DNA of 64,000 nt from Cephalotus follicularis. Lineage: Eukaryota; Streptophyta; Magnoliopsida; Oxalidales; Cephalotaceae. The notes beneath the pieces are model-generated. The model had not been told where the DNA came from and made no database searches. It was given only the letters and a program-made list of their open reading frames with translations. The stretch spans positions 203,709 to 267,708 of the forward strand of contig BDDD01000058.1 of the NCBI GenBank assembly GCA_001972305.1, read 5' to 3'. This document shows, piece after piece, positions 48,173 to 59,700 of this stretch; position 1 is the stretch's first letter; each line of letters starts with the position of its first letter. The translations under genes and the position numbers were made by a program.

Positions 48173-49543
48173 TCAAGAAGCAGCAGCAGGAGTATCGAAA
48201 TCGGATGATTCATCGCCTTCATCGCCCGAAGTCTCTTCGCAATGATCGATAGTCTTGGAGTCGGTAAGCTTACGTTCCATTCTTTTAAGACGCCTCTTAA
48301 CGACTCTTAGATCGTAGTAGACGGTGTCATCAACATGTTCGTATTCGGAATGAAGTATTTTATGATCGTTCTCCAATCTAGTAAGCCGCATGTCGACTTT
48401 CTTGAATTTATCATGAAGCAAGGCTTGCATGGAGGCGAATTGAGATCGCATGAACTCCATCATCCTGTCATAATCAGTGGTGGATGAGGAGCTTTGAGCT
48501 TGAGGCTGAGCAGAGGCAGCTTGTTCTTGAGCTTCCCAAGGAGGATTGTCTTCTTGCTCCTCAATTGCAATCCTTGGCCCTTAATCAACTTTGGGGCAAT
48601 AGGTCCAGATTCCTTCCCGTTTCTTCCACCCCATCCGATTCAGGGTACTCTTGTTGTATGTGTCTTCTTTCTTTAACTTTGTTGCACTCTCTCCTTCTAG
48701 CCGAATGTGAAAGTGTTGGAAGACTTTGGTAAGAATGGATCCGAAAGGGAGTACGGATTTCTTTTGTGAGAATGCTCTTACCATTGTCTTGAGCATGAGG
48801 AGAGGAAAACAAAACTCGATTTTAGATAGGATGCACCACATTTGAAAAATTTTCATCCTAGACAATTTTGCATACCCTCCACAGGTGGGTTAAATTTGGT
48901 GTACAATGAGATGGTGGAGGAGCCTATGATCTACTGACAATCGATTGGTGGTCAGTGCCATGTTGGGATGCACATTTGGATCATTAGGGTACAAAATAGA
49001 CAAAATTTGGTTAGGGTGAAAACCCTCAACCTCCGACCATTTCTTGTGTTGAAAGACATATAGACCGGTGTGTGGAATGTGTAAAATAGAAGCTAGAATC
49101 ATAGCATCTAGATAAATTCTTTCTCCTTTCACAGAAGACGAGAGGGTAAATTCCTCATTTTGGCCCGAAACCATCCTAAGGTTGGAGTAAAATTCCTTGA
49201 CCAATTTGATGTAAAAAGGGTCAGAAATTTGAACAAGAGGAATGAGATGAAGGTCCTTTAACCAAGATACAAATGAAAACTCGGAGGAACAGAAATCTAA
49301 GTCAATATTTCTGCCTCCCATGACTCTCTTGTCAATAAAAGCAACATTTCTCAAAGGAATGGGGGCTTGCTCTTCGGATTCTGAGTCAGATTGGAGAGCT
49401 GGATCAGGAGAGGGTTCTCTAATCTCAAGCCTCTGCTTTTTAGCAGATTTCGGAGGCTGAGATGATGAAGCACCCTTCTTTTTGGCAGTTTGTTTTGTTC
49501 TAGCCATTTTATCGAATAGATGGTGTGCACAAGAGAAATACAT
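48173..49543 (-). pseudogene. SIRE extra ORF downstream of pol (PF20167-like, coiled-coil end), broken
   Basis: The minus-strand reading from the Met at 49505-49507 begins MARTKQTAKKKGASSSQPPK, a basic tail identical to the first seven residues of mature histone H3 after Met. An acidic/proline stretch follows, then a globular part (FVSWLKDLHLIPLVQISDPF, LDAMILASILHIPHTG) that resembles the 'putative plant transposon protein' family found in many plant retroelements. A C-terminal coiled-coil-like part (RLTRLENDHKILHSEYEHV, VVKRRLKRMERKL) lies at 48173-48463. In SIRE elements an env-like or other extra ORF occupies this place. Here I see no clear signal peptide or membrane segments, so I do not call it env. 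About two breaks. An alternative Met at 49543 would add 12 residues. Confidence 0.7.
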
Positions 49544-50138
49544 AGAGAATGATCAAAACGGATGATTTGGACGACACAAAAAACGTTTTAGAAGTTGTAG
49601 AAGAAGTCAGGGGATGTATTACGACAAAAACAGAACAATTTTTGACAGAAAAACGAGAGAGAAGAAATTTTTCGAAAAGTTCAAAAATGCAGGGAATGTG
49701 AGAAATGAACATGAAGTCGACTTTTTATGAAGAAGTCGATTTCTGAGTAAAAGACGTCGACGTGATTCAAAAGAAGTCTACGCGTTCTTTAAAATAGAGC
49801 TACAAAAACGGTGCGTTTTGAAAAGCATCGACGCATTTTAAACGAAGTCGACGTGTTTCAGTGAAACACAAAGGGATCGACGTTTTTCAAAAAAGATCAA
49901 CGTGATTTTCATAAGTCATTTTTGCAGAAAAGAAGTCGACGACATTTTGTAAAGCATAAAATTTCCAGAAAAGAAGTCGACTCTTTTGTAAAACAGAACA
50001 GAGAATCAAGCCAAAAACAGAACAATAACTCAAACAATCGTCATATTAAATATGCAATCAATCAAACATATCATTCAAACATCATAAACATCATTCAATC
50101 TCACATAAACCTAATTCTCCTCTAAACTTAGAAAAGGT
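49544..50138 (-). other. Spacer between SIRE pol and the extra ORF, with TCGA-motif array
   Basis: No gene. The 49720-49990 stretch holds about ten AAGTCGAC / AGACGTCGACG-like motifs of the kind filling the LTRs, so motif arrays are not confined to LTRs in this element. The rest is AT-rich. Confidence 0.7.
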
Positions 50139-51908
50139 TTATTCATCTAAAGGTTTTGTGAAAATGTCCGCGACTTGTTCTTCGGTCGGGACAAAAACTA
50201 ATTCTATATCACCTTTTTCAATATGGTCTTTAATGAAGTGATATCTAATGTCTATGTGCTTGGTTCTTGAGTGATGAACGGGATTTTTTCCTAAGCAAAT
50301 AGCACTAGTGTTATCACACCTAATTGGTACTTTTTCAAAAGTAAACCCATAATCAAGGAATTGTTGCTTCATCCACATTACTTGTGCGCAACAACTGCCT
50401 GCGGCAATGTATTCAGCTTCTGTAGTTGAAAGGGCTACAAAATTTTGTTTCTTGCTAAACCAAGAAATGAGCATATTGCCTAAGAATTGACAAGTACCAC
50501 TTGTGCTCTTTCTATCCACTTTATATCCTCCGAAATCGGCATCGGAGTAAGTGTGTAGGTCAAATGATGATTTCCTAGGATACCATAATCCTAAGGTCGG
50601 TGTATATGCTAAATATTTGAAAATGCGTTTTACGGCATGCAAATGTGATTCTTTGGGACAAGCTTGAAATCTAGCACACAAACAAACACTAAACAATATA
50701 TCAGGCCTACTTGCCGTTAAATAGAGCAAAGATCCTATCATACTCCTATATTGTTTTTGATCGATTGACTTACCTTGCTCGTCCTTGTCAAGCTTTGTTG
50801 TTGTGCTCATGGGTGTCTTGCTCTTTTTAGCACTCTCCATCCCAAATCTCTTAAGTAAGTCCTTGACATACTTTGATTGATTGATGAAGATGCCTTCCTC
50901 CAATTGTTTGACTTGAAGTCCGAGGAAATAATTGAGCTCACCCATCATGCTCATCTCGAATTCCACCTGCATAATCTTAGCAAAGTTCTTGCACAAGTTT
51001 TTGTTAGTAGAACCGAATATGATATCATCCACATATATTTGAACAATCAAAATTTCATCATTGACAGATTTTGTAAAAAGTGTAATGTCAATAGTTCCTC
51101 TTTTAAAACCATTTTCAATTAAATAGCCACTAAGCTTTTCATACCAAGCTCTTGGAGCTTGTTTTAAGCCGTATAAAGCTTTTGAGAGTTTAAAAACATG
51201 GTTGGGATAATGAGGGCTTTCAAACCCGGGAGGTTGTTCCACATACACTTCCTCCTTTATTAACCCATTTAAAAAGGCACTTTTGACATCCATTTGAAAG
51301 AGAGTAAAATCTTTGAAAGATGCATATGCAAGCAACATGCGAATTGATTCTAATCTTGCTACGGGTGCAAAAGATTCATCAAAGTCTATTACCTCTTCTT
51401 GAGAGTAACCCTTAGCAACCAACCTAGCTTTGTTTCTAATAACAATTCCTTGGTCATCTACCTTATTCCTATAAACCCATTTTGTTCCTATTATATTTTG
51501 ATTGCTAGGTCTAGGTACTAGGTTCCATACTTTACTCCTTTCAAATTGGTTCAATTCCTCTTGCATGGCATTGATCCAATTTACATCTTTTTCGGCCTCA
51601 TTTATATTTTTAGGCTCGATTTGAGATAAAAAAGCAATATAATTATGATTCATGCTACTTCTAGTGGAAACACCTAATCTAGGGTTACCTATAATAGCTT
51701 CATGAGGGTGTCCTATTACCACCTTCAAGGTTTGGTCATGAAGAGCTTCTTGATAGTCTTCTTGAGGTGCATCTCCTCTGGTAGATTCCTCCCTTTTTGC
51801 TTCATCTATATTAATCTTGCTAACATCATTTTCAATGAAATCTACACAATCATCAACATTAACTTCTTTCGGAAGTTTAGGGTTAGATTCATCAAAAATA
51901 ACATGCAT
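50139..51908 (-). pseudogene. pol: SIRE reverse transcriptase and RNase H (long open stretch)
   Basis: A 589-codon open stretch. The Ty1/copia reverse transcriptase begins around [19 protein letters not shown], includes [14 protein letters not shown] and [44 protein letters not shown], and the active site YVDDIIFGS near 51020-51045. RNase H follows: [18 protein letters not shown] near 50500-50555, [11 protein letters not shown], and the C-terminal [14 protein letters not shown] and [11 protein letters not shown]. It is the best preserved coding part in the window. The first Met (MHVIFDE) is not a true start: it is the link from integrase. The polyprotein as a whole is broken. Confidence 0.95.
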
Positions 51909-52136
51909 GGATTCTTCAACTAATAGAGTTCTTTTGTTGAAACATCTATAAGCCGTACTAGTGGAAGAATAACCAAGAAATATGCCTTCGTCAACTTTTG
52001 AGTTGAATTTACCAAGATGCTCTTTTCCATTATTGTGGATAAAGCATCTGCATCCGAAGGTATGAAAATAACTAATGTTAGGCTTTCTCTCCCTCCATAA
52101 CTCATATGGAGTCTTTTTGAAAATAGGCCTAATTGA

Positions 52137-53186
52137 TATACTGAAAGACTACAAGAGGGGGGTGAATTGTAGACTTTAAATAAATTATGAACTTTTTCGA
52201 GAAATATGCCAACAATAGAAATTAGACCAACAATTAAAAAAAATAACAATTATAATAAACAATTATACTTAAGAAAGTAAAGAGATAGAGTAGAGAAATG
52301 CAAACACAGTTTATAGTGGTTCGGCTTAATCTCTTGCCTACGTCCACTTTTCTCAAGGACCTCCTTGAGTTTCCACTAGTATCCGACCTCGAATACAATA
52401 ATTGTGATTGACCTCAATCACACATACAAGGGTTCACTCCCCATAATCTCTTTGACAAATACAAGAATGAAAAGCTTTTTGTATAACCTCTCAAAAGGTT
52501 TGATATAGACTAAATTTGCTCACAATGATAACTTTGAAATAAGAACAAGAACAACTCTATTCAATATAATGCTAATTGCTTGTGTAACTTGGATGCATTT
52601 CTTGGTTGTTCTTTGAGCTTATTTATAGTGTTTCTGGCGTTTAGAGAAATGACATAGCCGTTGTAGTCTTGTAGCCGTTGGATTCTCGTTTAGGAAATGC
52701 TGAATTAATCTTGTAGCCGTTTGATGCCATTTAGGAAATGTCTTAGTAATCTTGTAGCCGTTGGATGCCATTTAGGAAAAAATTTCCCTTAAATCGTGCG
52801 TTGATAAGATAACTTCTTATCAAAATTGTTCTTCCAAGTGTCGCCGCCTTGATTTGAGGCGTCGACTTCATGTGCTGATCTTAGTGCAAATATTGTCGCC
52901 TCTTTGAAATTTTGTGCTGCCGCTTTGTGTAGAATCACTTCTTTCAATTCTTGAGGCGTCGCCTCCTTCAAGCTATACAATCACATAGGCGTCGTCTCCT
53001 TCAATCTTTTCAATCTCATAGGCGTCGACAGCTTCAATTTTAACAATCCCATAGGCGTCGACAGCTTGTTTACAATCGATTTTGTATGCTTTGTGTTATT
53101 GTTTGTCTTGCACAAAACAAACTTATTAGTAGCAAAAAATGTTATCATCAAAACTAGGAATTGAGACATTAAATGTCAACATATAC
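52137..53186. repeat. Target-site duplication TATAC around the solo SIRE-like LTR
   Basis: TATAC at 52137-52141 and 53182-53186, identical and directly abutting TG and CA termini. Confidence 0.95.
52142..53181 (-). mobile_element. Solo LTR of a second SIRE-like family (1040 bp)
   Basis: Plus-strand ends TGAAAGACTACAAG and AATGTCAACA, flanked by TATAC duplications. It shares with the host SIRE LTR the terminal CTACAAGAGGGGGGTGAATTG type end and the GTGGTTCGGCTTAATCTCTTG block, but is otherwise diverged. It is therefore a related but distinct family, reduced to a single LTR by LTR-LTR recombination. Instead of the ATCGAT motif it has several GGCGTCGAC / GAGGCGTCGCCTC motifs at 52850-53065. Confidence 0.93.
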
Positions 53187-53435
53187 GATTAAGGATATAA
53201 CATGAAGTACTTATTGCTTCAGCCCAAAAGTATTTTGGTAAACTATTTTCATTCAAGAGTGTTCTACACATTTCTTGTAGAGTTCTATTTTTCCTCTTGC
53301 ATTGTCTCCGAAAGTTACTTCTTCTCCTTCTTTTGATTCATATTTGACGAAGAGACTCTTGTCACCCGTCATATGCTTGGAGCATCCACTATCCAAATAC
53401 CATTGTGTCTTCTTGGATAATGCCTTCAAGCACAC

Positions 53436-55351
53436 CTACAAGAACAAAAATGAAGTTTTTGTTTGAGGTACCCAACAAGTTTTGGGTCCTTTGGGGTTAG
53501 TCAAATTGGTTCCTTTGGGAACCCAACGCCTTTTATTCCTAAAAAGCTTCAAGTCATGCAATGCATTTTGTAAATAAAAACATGAAGATGAAGTATGGTT
53601 ATTGTTACCACAAACATTGCAAGATACAATTACATGTCTTTTATGCACATTGTTCCTTCTATGAAAGCATGATGAAAATGCATAACCATACTTACCACAA
53701 TGTGTGCACATGATAATTTTCTTACTCAAAGCATTTTTCTTATGATAACATTGTGAGATGTGTGTCCATGTTTTCCACAAAAATTGCATGATCTAATTAA
53801 GTTCTTCCTAAACATGGCATTTTTCTTATGGAAGCAAGTAAGAGAGGTGTGTCCTATTTTACCACAAAAATCACACATGGTTTTCTTTTTAATCTTGGCC
53901 TTATCAACCTTTTCCTTTTCAAGTTTCTCCTTCATATCAAAGAATGTTTGATAAAGCTTGAAATTATTCATTTCTTCAAGTCCTGGTCCCGCTTTATCAA
54001 ATACGCATCTTTGCATCCCAAGAAGTTTTTCAAGCTTCTCACTACTATTAGAGAACTTTGAAAAGGTTTTCTTTAAGACTTCTATCTCTTCCTTGAGATT
54101 TTTGTTTTCATTAATAAGGTAAGCTATTTCATTTTCAAGGAGGTCTACCTCAATTTCATTTGAGGTTTCTTCCTTAGCCAATTTTAGATCATCATTTTCA
54201 TATGTCAATGTCTTAACCTTTTTCTTCAAAGAAGCAATCATAGAACTATATTTTTCTACTAATAGAACAAGTTTGTCATATGTTACCTCATCATTTTCTT
54301 CTTCTTCTTGATCCTCCAAAGCCATCAATGCTATTTGAGCCACTTCATCCTTTGTGTCTTCATCCGAGCTGGATTCATCACTATCATCCCATGTTGCGAT
54401 CATCGCCTTCTTCTTCTTCTTCTTCAAAATGTCCTTCTTCTTGAGGCGAGGACAATCACTTTTGTAGTGACCCGGTTTATTGCACTCGTAGCATATAATC
54501 TCTTCAAGCTTGCTTGTCTCTCCCTTTTGGTGGAATTTCTTATTTGGCCTCCCACCAAATTTCTTCTTGCTAGCAAGGAACTTTTTGAACCTCAGAGTAA
54601 TGAATGCTAGCTCTTCATTATCATCATCATCATCATCCTCGGAGTCTTCAGTTTGGGATGACTTTAAGGCTACAATCTTTTTCTTCTTCTTCTCATTTTC
54701 TTCATCGTCATCCTTCTTTTGCATTGATAATTCATGAGTCATCAATGACCCAAGGAGATCTTCCAATACAAGAACGTTGAGGTTCTTTGCTTCCTCAATT
54801 GCGGTGACCTTTGGCATCCATGATCTTGGCAACCACCTAAGAATTTTTCTTACCATTTCACTATTAGAATATGTCTTATCTAAAGCTTGTAAAGCATTGA
54901 TAATGTTAGTAAATCTAGAGAACATGGATTTAATATCCTCATTCTCGTTCATGGTAAACATTTAATAGTCATGTACAAGCATGCTGATTTTGGCCTCCTT
55001 AACTTGGTTGGTCCCTTCATAGGTGACCTCAAGTCTATCCCACATTTCGTTGGCGGAAATGCAAGATGAAATTCTATTAAAATCATTTGAATTTATAGCA
55101 CAAATAATAATATGCTTGGCCTTAGAATTTATTTGGACTCTCTTCCTATCATTGTCATCATATAGGTTCCTAGGCTTGAAAACAACTTCCCCATTCTCAA
55201 GTGTGATGGTGGGGAGATTAGGACCATCAACTATGAGGTCCCAAAGATTATAGTCAAGGGATTGAATGAAAATAGTCATCTTGGCCTTCCAATGGCTATA
55301 ATTATTGCCATCAAAGTAAGGGGGTTTGGAGATGTTTTGGCTTTCTCCCAT
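53436..55351 (-). pseudogene. gag: SIRE gag with a series of zinc knuckles (broken)
   Basis: The minus-strand start MGESQNISKPPYFDGNNYSH with HWKAKMTIFIQSLDYNLW is the UBN2-type copia gag. The capsid-like part ends about 54700, followed by an acidic stretch with D/E runs and the canonical knuckle CYECNKPGHYKSDC (near 54450-54495). A coiled-coil-like region (about 54000-54300) comes next, then at least four further knuckle-like CxxCGxxxH-type modules (CDFCGKIGHTSLTC, CNFCGKHGHTSH, CTHCGKYGYAFSSC, CNVCGNNNHTSSSC) between about 53590 and 53880. They are spaced ~30 residues apart with HKKNA-like linkers. About two breaks. Confidence 0.9.
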
Positions 55352-55416
55352 GTTTTAGTTCATTGTCGTCTAGGATCGTTAAAGGCTCTAACAATTAAGA
55401 ATTATAAGCCTTCCTC
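55352..55416 (-). other. Short SIRE leader between primer-binding site and gag
   Basis: About 65 bp on the minus strand between ATTGGTATCAGAG and the gag ATG at 55349-55351; no other feature. Confidence 0.7.
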
Positions 55417-55429
55417 TCTGATACCAATT
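55417..55429 (-). promoter_or_regulatory. SIRE primer-binding site (tRNA-Met type)
   Basis: Minus-strand ATTGGTATCAGAG directly after the 5' LTR end, complementary to the tRNA-Met 3' end. Standard for SIRE. Confidence 0.92.
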
Positions 55430-56723
55430 GAATAAACTACAAGGGGGGGCGGGTGAATTGTAGTTTCTAAAAATAATCTAAACTTTTCGCAATGAACAAT
55501 AATAATGAACAATATTAATGTAAATAATAATGTAAAGAGATAGAGTTAGAGAGATCTGCAAACAATAGTTTAGAGTGGTTCGGCCAAACTCTTGCGTACG
55601 TCCACTTTTCCCAAGGATCTCCTTGAGTTTCCACTAGTTCTCCGAATACAATTGCGGGTGCTATTCGGTAAACCTTTGTGATTGACCTCAATCACTTACA
55701 ACTCTCTATGGGTTCACTCCCCAAATTCACTAGGGTTCACTCCCCTATTACAATCAAAGTATGAAGTGTGGTGTTTGTAGCTAAACCTCAAACAAGGTTG
55801 GATATTACAAGATAATTGCTCAATTCAGTGAGAACAAGAAAATAGCTTAAATGTGAAAAGAAAGCTTCTTGAATGAAATTTGATTTCATCTTTGTATGTT
55901 TGTTTTGCTTGATCTTTGTATGTATGATTTTCTCCTTGTTGTCACTTTTTCGCTGATGTTTCAGTCTTCCTTTTATAGCCATGAAAGGTTTGTAGCCGTT
56001 GCATCAATTGTGGAAGCTTTTGATTAAAGAATGTGTAGTTGCAATCTTTGATTATTGTCTCTGCTGGTATAAAGACGTCGACTTCTTTCAAAAGGTGTCG
56101 ATGTCTTTGTAGCTGATAGCCGTTGGTAGTGCTTGTACTAGCCATTCCTATTTTCCCGGGTCTTGTTCATTTAAAAAGACGTCGATGTCTTTTTAAAGAC
56201 GTCGATGTCATTTCTGGGAAATCTCCAGGTATAGGAACTTTGAACATCTCATCGACTTCTTCTGTGGGAGTCGATGTATTCTCTGGGAAAAGGTTGCTCT
56301 AGAAAGGCGTCGATGTCCATTGAAAGGTGTCGATGTCTTTCGTACGGACGTCGACGTCTTTACTGATAAGCATCGATGTCATTGCTTGAAAATGTCCTGT
56401 AACTTTGGCACCTAAAGACGTCGATGTCTTTCAGATAGGGATCGACTTCTTTCGTACGGACGTCGAAGTCTTTGCCTTAAGAAGTCAATGTCTTCTTGTG
56501 AATTTGACTTGTAACTTCTGGCATGAAAGGCGTCGATGTCTTCTTGGAAGGCGTCCATGTCATCCTGTACGAACGTCGATGTTATTCCTTGAAAGTCGAT
56601 GTCTTCTTCTGCAGATGGTATTTTTGCTTTGGTATTGATCTTGTAATTTCATGCACATTAAGTAGACTTATTAAATGAAAATATGTTATCATCAAAACAT
56701 GGATTGAGACTAAATCGTCAACA
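55429..56723 (-). mobile_element. SIRE 5' LTR (complete, 1295 bp)
   Basis: Minus-strand start TGTTGACGATTTAG at 56723 and end next to the primer-binding site at 55429. The 56070-56620 region contains the motif array, one unit shorter than in the 3' LTR (compare 56334-56361 with 47146-47189). By eye the two LTRs differ by a few percent, so the insertion is of intermediate age. Confidence 0.94.
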
Positions 56724-59700
56724 ATTTGCACCCAGGAAAGCAATATGTGCCTTCATTAAGTCAAACACTTAAACCGCGAAACATAAAAGGGATTTGGCCT
56801 GCAACAGACCAAAGGACTCATGTTTGGTGTTTAGAAAGTCAATTTAACACTTCATTTAGTCAAACAGTTCACCCTTGGCACATTAGAAGGTCATTTGGCC
56901 TCCCAGAATCCAAGAGACTCATGTTTGGCAATTAGGATGGCATTTGACCATTCATTAACTCAAACACTTCACCCTTGTCACATATGAAGGTCATTTGGCC
57001 TTCAAGTTGCCAAGGTCCATATGTTTTGCACTTAGGAAAATAATATATGCCTTCGTTAAATCAAACACTTAAACCGTGGCACATAAATGGGATTTGGCCT
57101 GCTAGAGGCAAAATGACTCATGTTTGGTGTCTAGAAAGTCAATTTAAGCCTTCATTCCGTCAAACACTTCACCTTTGGTACATAAGAAGGTCATTTAGCC
57201 TTCTGAAAGCCATGTCCTCATTTTTGGCACTTAGGAAGACAATTTAAGAATTTCTTAAGTCAAACTATTTGCCCTTGGCACATAAGAAGGGCATTTGGCC
57301 TCTCGGAAGCCAAGAGACTCGTGTTTCGCACTTAGGATAGCAATTTGACTATTCCTTAACTCAAACACTTTACCCTTGGCACATATGAAGGTCATTTGGT
57401 CCTCCAGAGGCAAGGGTCGATTTGTTTTACACTTAGGAAGGCAATATGTGCCTTCGTTAAGTCAAACACTTAAACCGTGGCACATAAAAAGGATTTGGGC
57501 TGCTAAAGGCCAAAGGACTCATGTTTGGTGTCTAGAAAGTCAATTTAAGCTTTCATTCAGTCAAACACTTCACCCTTGGCACGTACGAAGTTCATTTAGT
57601 CTTTTTGAAGCCATAGCCTTATTTTTGGCACTTACGAAGGTAATTTAACCATTTCTTAAGTCAAACTCTTCGCCCTTGACACATAAGATGGGCATTTGGC
57701 CTCCCGAAAGCCAAGAATCTAATATTTGGTACTTAGGATGGCAATTTTACCATTCCTTAACTCAAACACTTCACCCTTGATAGATATGAAGGTCATTTAG
57801 CCTTCCATATACCAAGGTCCTTATGTCTTGCACTTAGGAAGGCAATATATGCCATCGTTAAGTCAAACACTTAAACCGTGATACATAAAAGGGATTTGGC
57901 CTGCTCAGAGGCCAAATGACTCATGTTTGGTGTCTAAAAAGTCAATTCAAGACTTCATTCAGTCAAAGACTTCACCCTTCGCACATAAGAAGGTCATTTT
58001 ACCTTCTGGAAGACATGGGCTAAATTTTGACACTTAGGAAGTTAATTTAAGCATTTTTTTGCACATAATAAGGGTATTTGGCATCCTAGAGGCCAAGAGA
58101 CTCAAGTTTGGAATTTAGGATGAAAATTTGACCATTCCTCAACTCAAACGTTGCTTCATTGGAACATATGAAGGTCATTTGGCCTTCCAGATGGCAAGGT
58201 CCATATGCTTTACACTTAGGAAAGCAATATGTGACTTCATGAAGTCAAACACTTAAACCGTGGAAAATAAAGGGATTTCTCTTGCTAGAGACCAAAGGAC
58301 TCATGTTTGGTGTTTAGAAAGTCAATTTAAGCTTTCATTGCATCAAACACTTCACCCTTGCCACATTACAAGGTCCTTTAGCCTTATGGAAGCCGTGGCC
58401 TCATTTTTTGTAGTTAGGAAGGAAATTTAATCATTTCTTAAGTCAAAGTTTTTGCCCTTGGCACATAAGCAGGGGATTTGGCCTCCTGGAAGCCAGGAGA
58501 CTCATGTTTGGAACATAGGATGATAATTTGACCATTCCTTAACTCAAGCATTTAACCCTTGGCACATATGAAGGTCATTTGGCCTTTCAGATGCCAAGGT
58601 CCTTATGTTTTGCACTTAGGACGGCAATATGTGCCTTCGTTAAGTCAAACACTTAAACCGTGGCACATAAAAGGGATTTGGCCTGCTAGAGGCCAAATGA
58701 CTCATGTTTGTTGTCCAGAAAGTCAACTTAAGCGTTCATTCCGTCAAACACTTCACCCTTGGCACATGAGAAGGTCATTTAGCCTTCTAAAAGCCTTGAC
58801 CTCATTTTTGGCACTTAGGAACGTAATTTAAGTATTTCTTAAGTCAAACTTTTTACCCCTGGCACATAGGTGGGGCATTTGGCCTCCCATAAGCTAAGAG
58901 AGTCATGTTTGGCTTTTAGGATGGCAATTTGACCATTCTATAACTCAAACACTTCACCATTGGCACATATGAACGTCATTTGGCCTTCCAGATGCCCATG
59001 TCCATATGTTTTGCACTTAGGAAGGCAATATGTGCCTTTGTTAAGTCAAACACTTAAACCGTGGCACATAAAAGTGATTTGGCCTGCTAGAGGCCAAAGG
59101 AATCATGTTTGGTGTCTAGAAAGTCAATTTAAGCCTTCATTCAGTCAAACACCTCACCCTTGGCACATAAGAAGGTCATTTAGCCTTCTGGGAGCCATAG
59201 TCTCAATTTTGACACTTAGGAAGGCAATTTAAGCATTTCTTAAGTCAAAATCTTTGCCCTTGTGACATATGAAGGGCATTTGGCCTCCTGGAAGCCAATA
59301 GACTAATGTTTAGTAATTAGGTTGGCAATTTGACCATTCCTTAACTCAAACACTTCACCCTTGGCACATATGAAGGTCATTTGGAATTCCAGATATCAAG
59401 GTCCTTATGTCTTGCAATTAGGAAGGCAAGATAAGCCGCCGTTAAGTCCAACACTTAAACCGTGACACATAAAAGGGATTTGGCCTACAAGAGACCAAAG
59501 GACTCATGTTTGGTGTTTAGAAAGTCAATTTAAGCCTTCATTTAGTCAAACACTTCACCCTTGGCACATTAGAAGGTCATTTTGCCTTATGGAAGCCATG
59601 ACCTCATTTTTGGCACTTAGGAAGGCAATTTAATCATTTCTTTAGTCAAACTCTTCGCCCTTGGCACATAAGAAGGGCATTTCACCACCCAGAAGCTGAG

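Larger units (their letters stand above)
51909..53435 (-). pseudogene. pol: SIRE protease/integrase remnants, interrupted by a solo LTR
   Basis: 53253-53435 reads QWYLDSGCSKHMTGDKSLF, the copia protease / pre-integrase DSGCSKHM(T) signature. 51909-52136 reads integrase C-terminal sequence leading into reverse transcriptase (including [17 protein letters not shown]). The integrase core is not recognisable here, and a solo LTR occupies 52142-53181. Fossil with few breaks besides that insertion. Confidence 0.8.
46341..56723 (-). mobile_element. SIRE/Maximus-lineage Ty1/copia element, minus strand, inside the satellite
   Basis: LTRs at 55429-56723 (5', complete) and 46341-47549 (3', lacking its last ~110 bp). 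Between them lie a tRNA-Met type primer-binding site, gag, protease/integrase remnants, reverse transcriptase and RNase H, an extra ORF downstream of pol, and a polypurine tract. The long gag, the downstream ORF and the reverse transcriptase sequence are typical of SIRE/Maximus. Right flank is a C monomer (TTTGCACCCAGGAAAGC) and left flank a B monomer, so ~90 bp of satellite is not represented and no target duplication can be read. Pol is broken (at least several breaks), and a solo LTR sits inside it. Confidence 0.93.

Noticed and set aside
48173-49543. Calling the SIRE extra ORF an envelope gene
   Set aside because: No signal peptide or convincing transmembrane segment seen; it resembles the plant transposon protein family with a coiled-coil end.
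59030-59060. CENP-B-box-like reading of CTTCGTTAAGTCAAACAC in monomer C
   Set aside because: Only the TTCGTT half agrees; the essential A..CGGGA half is absent.
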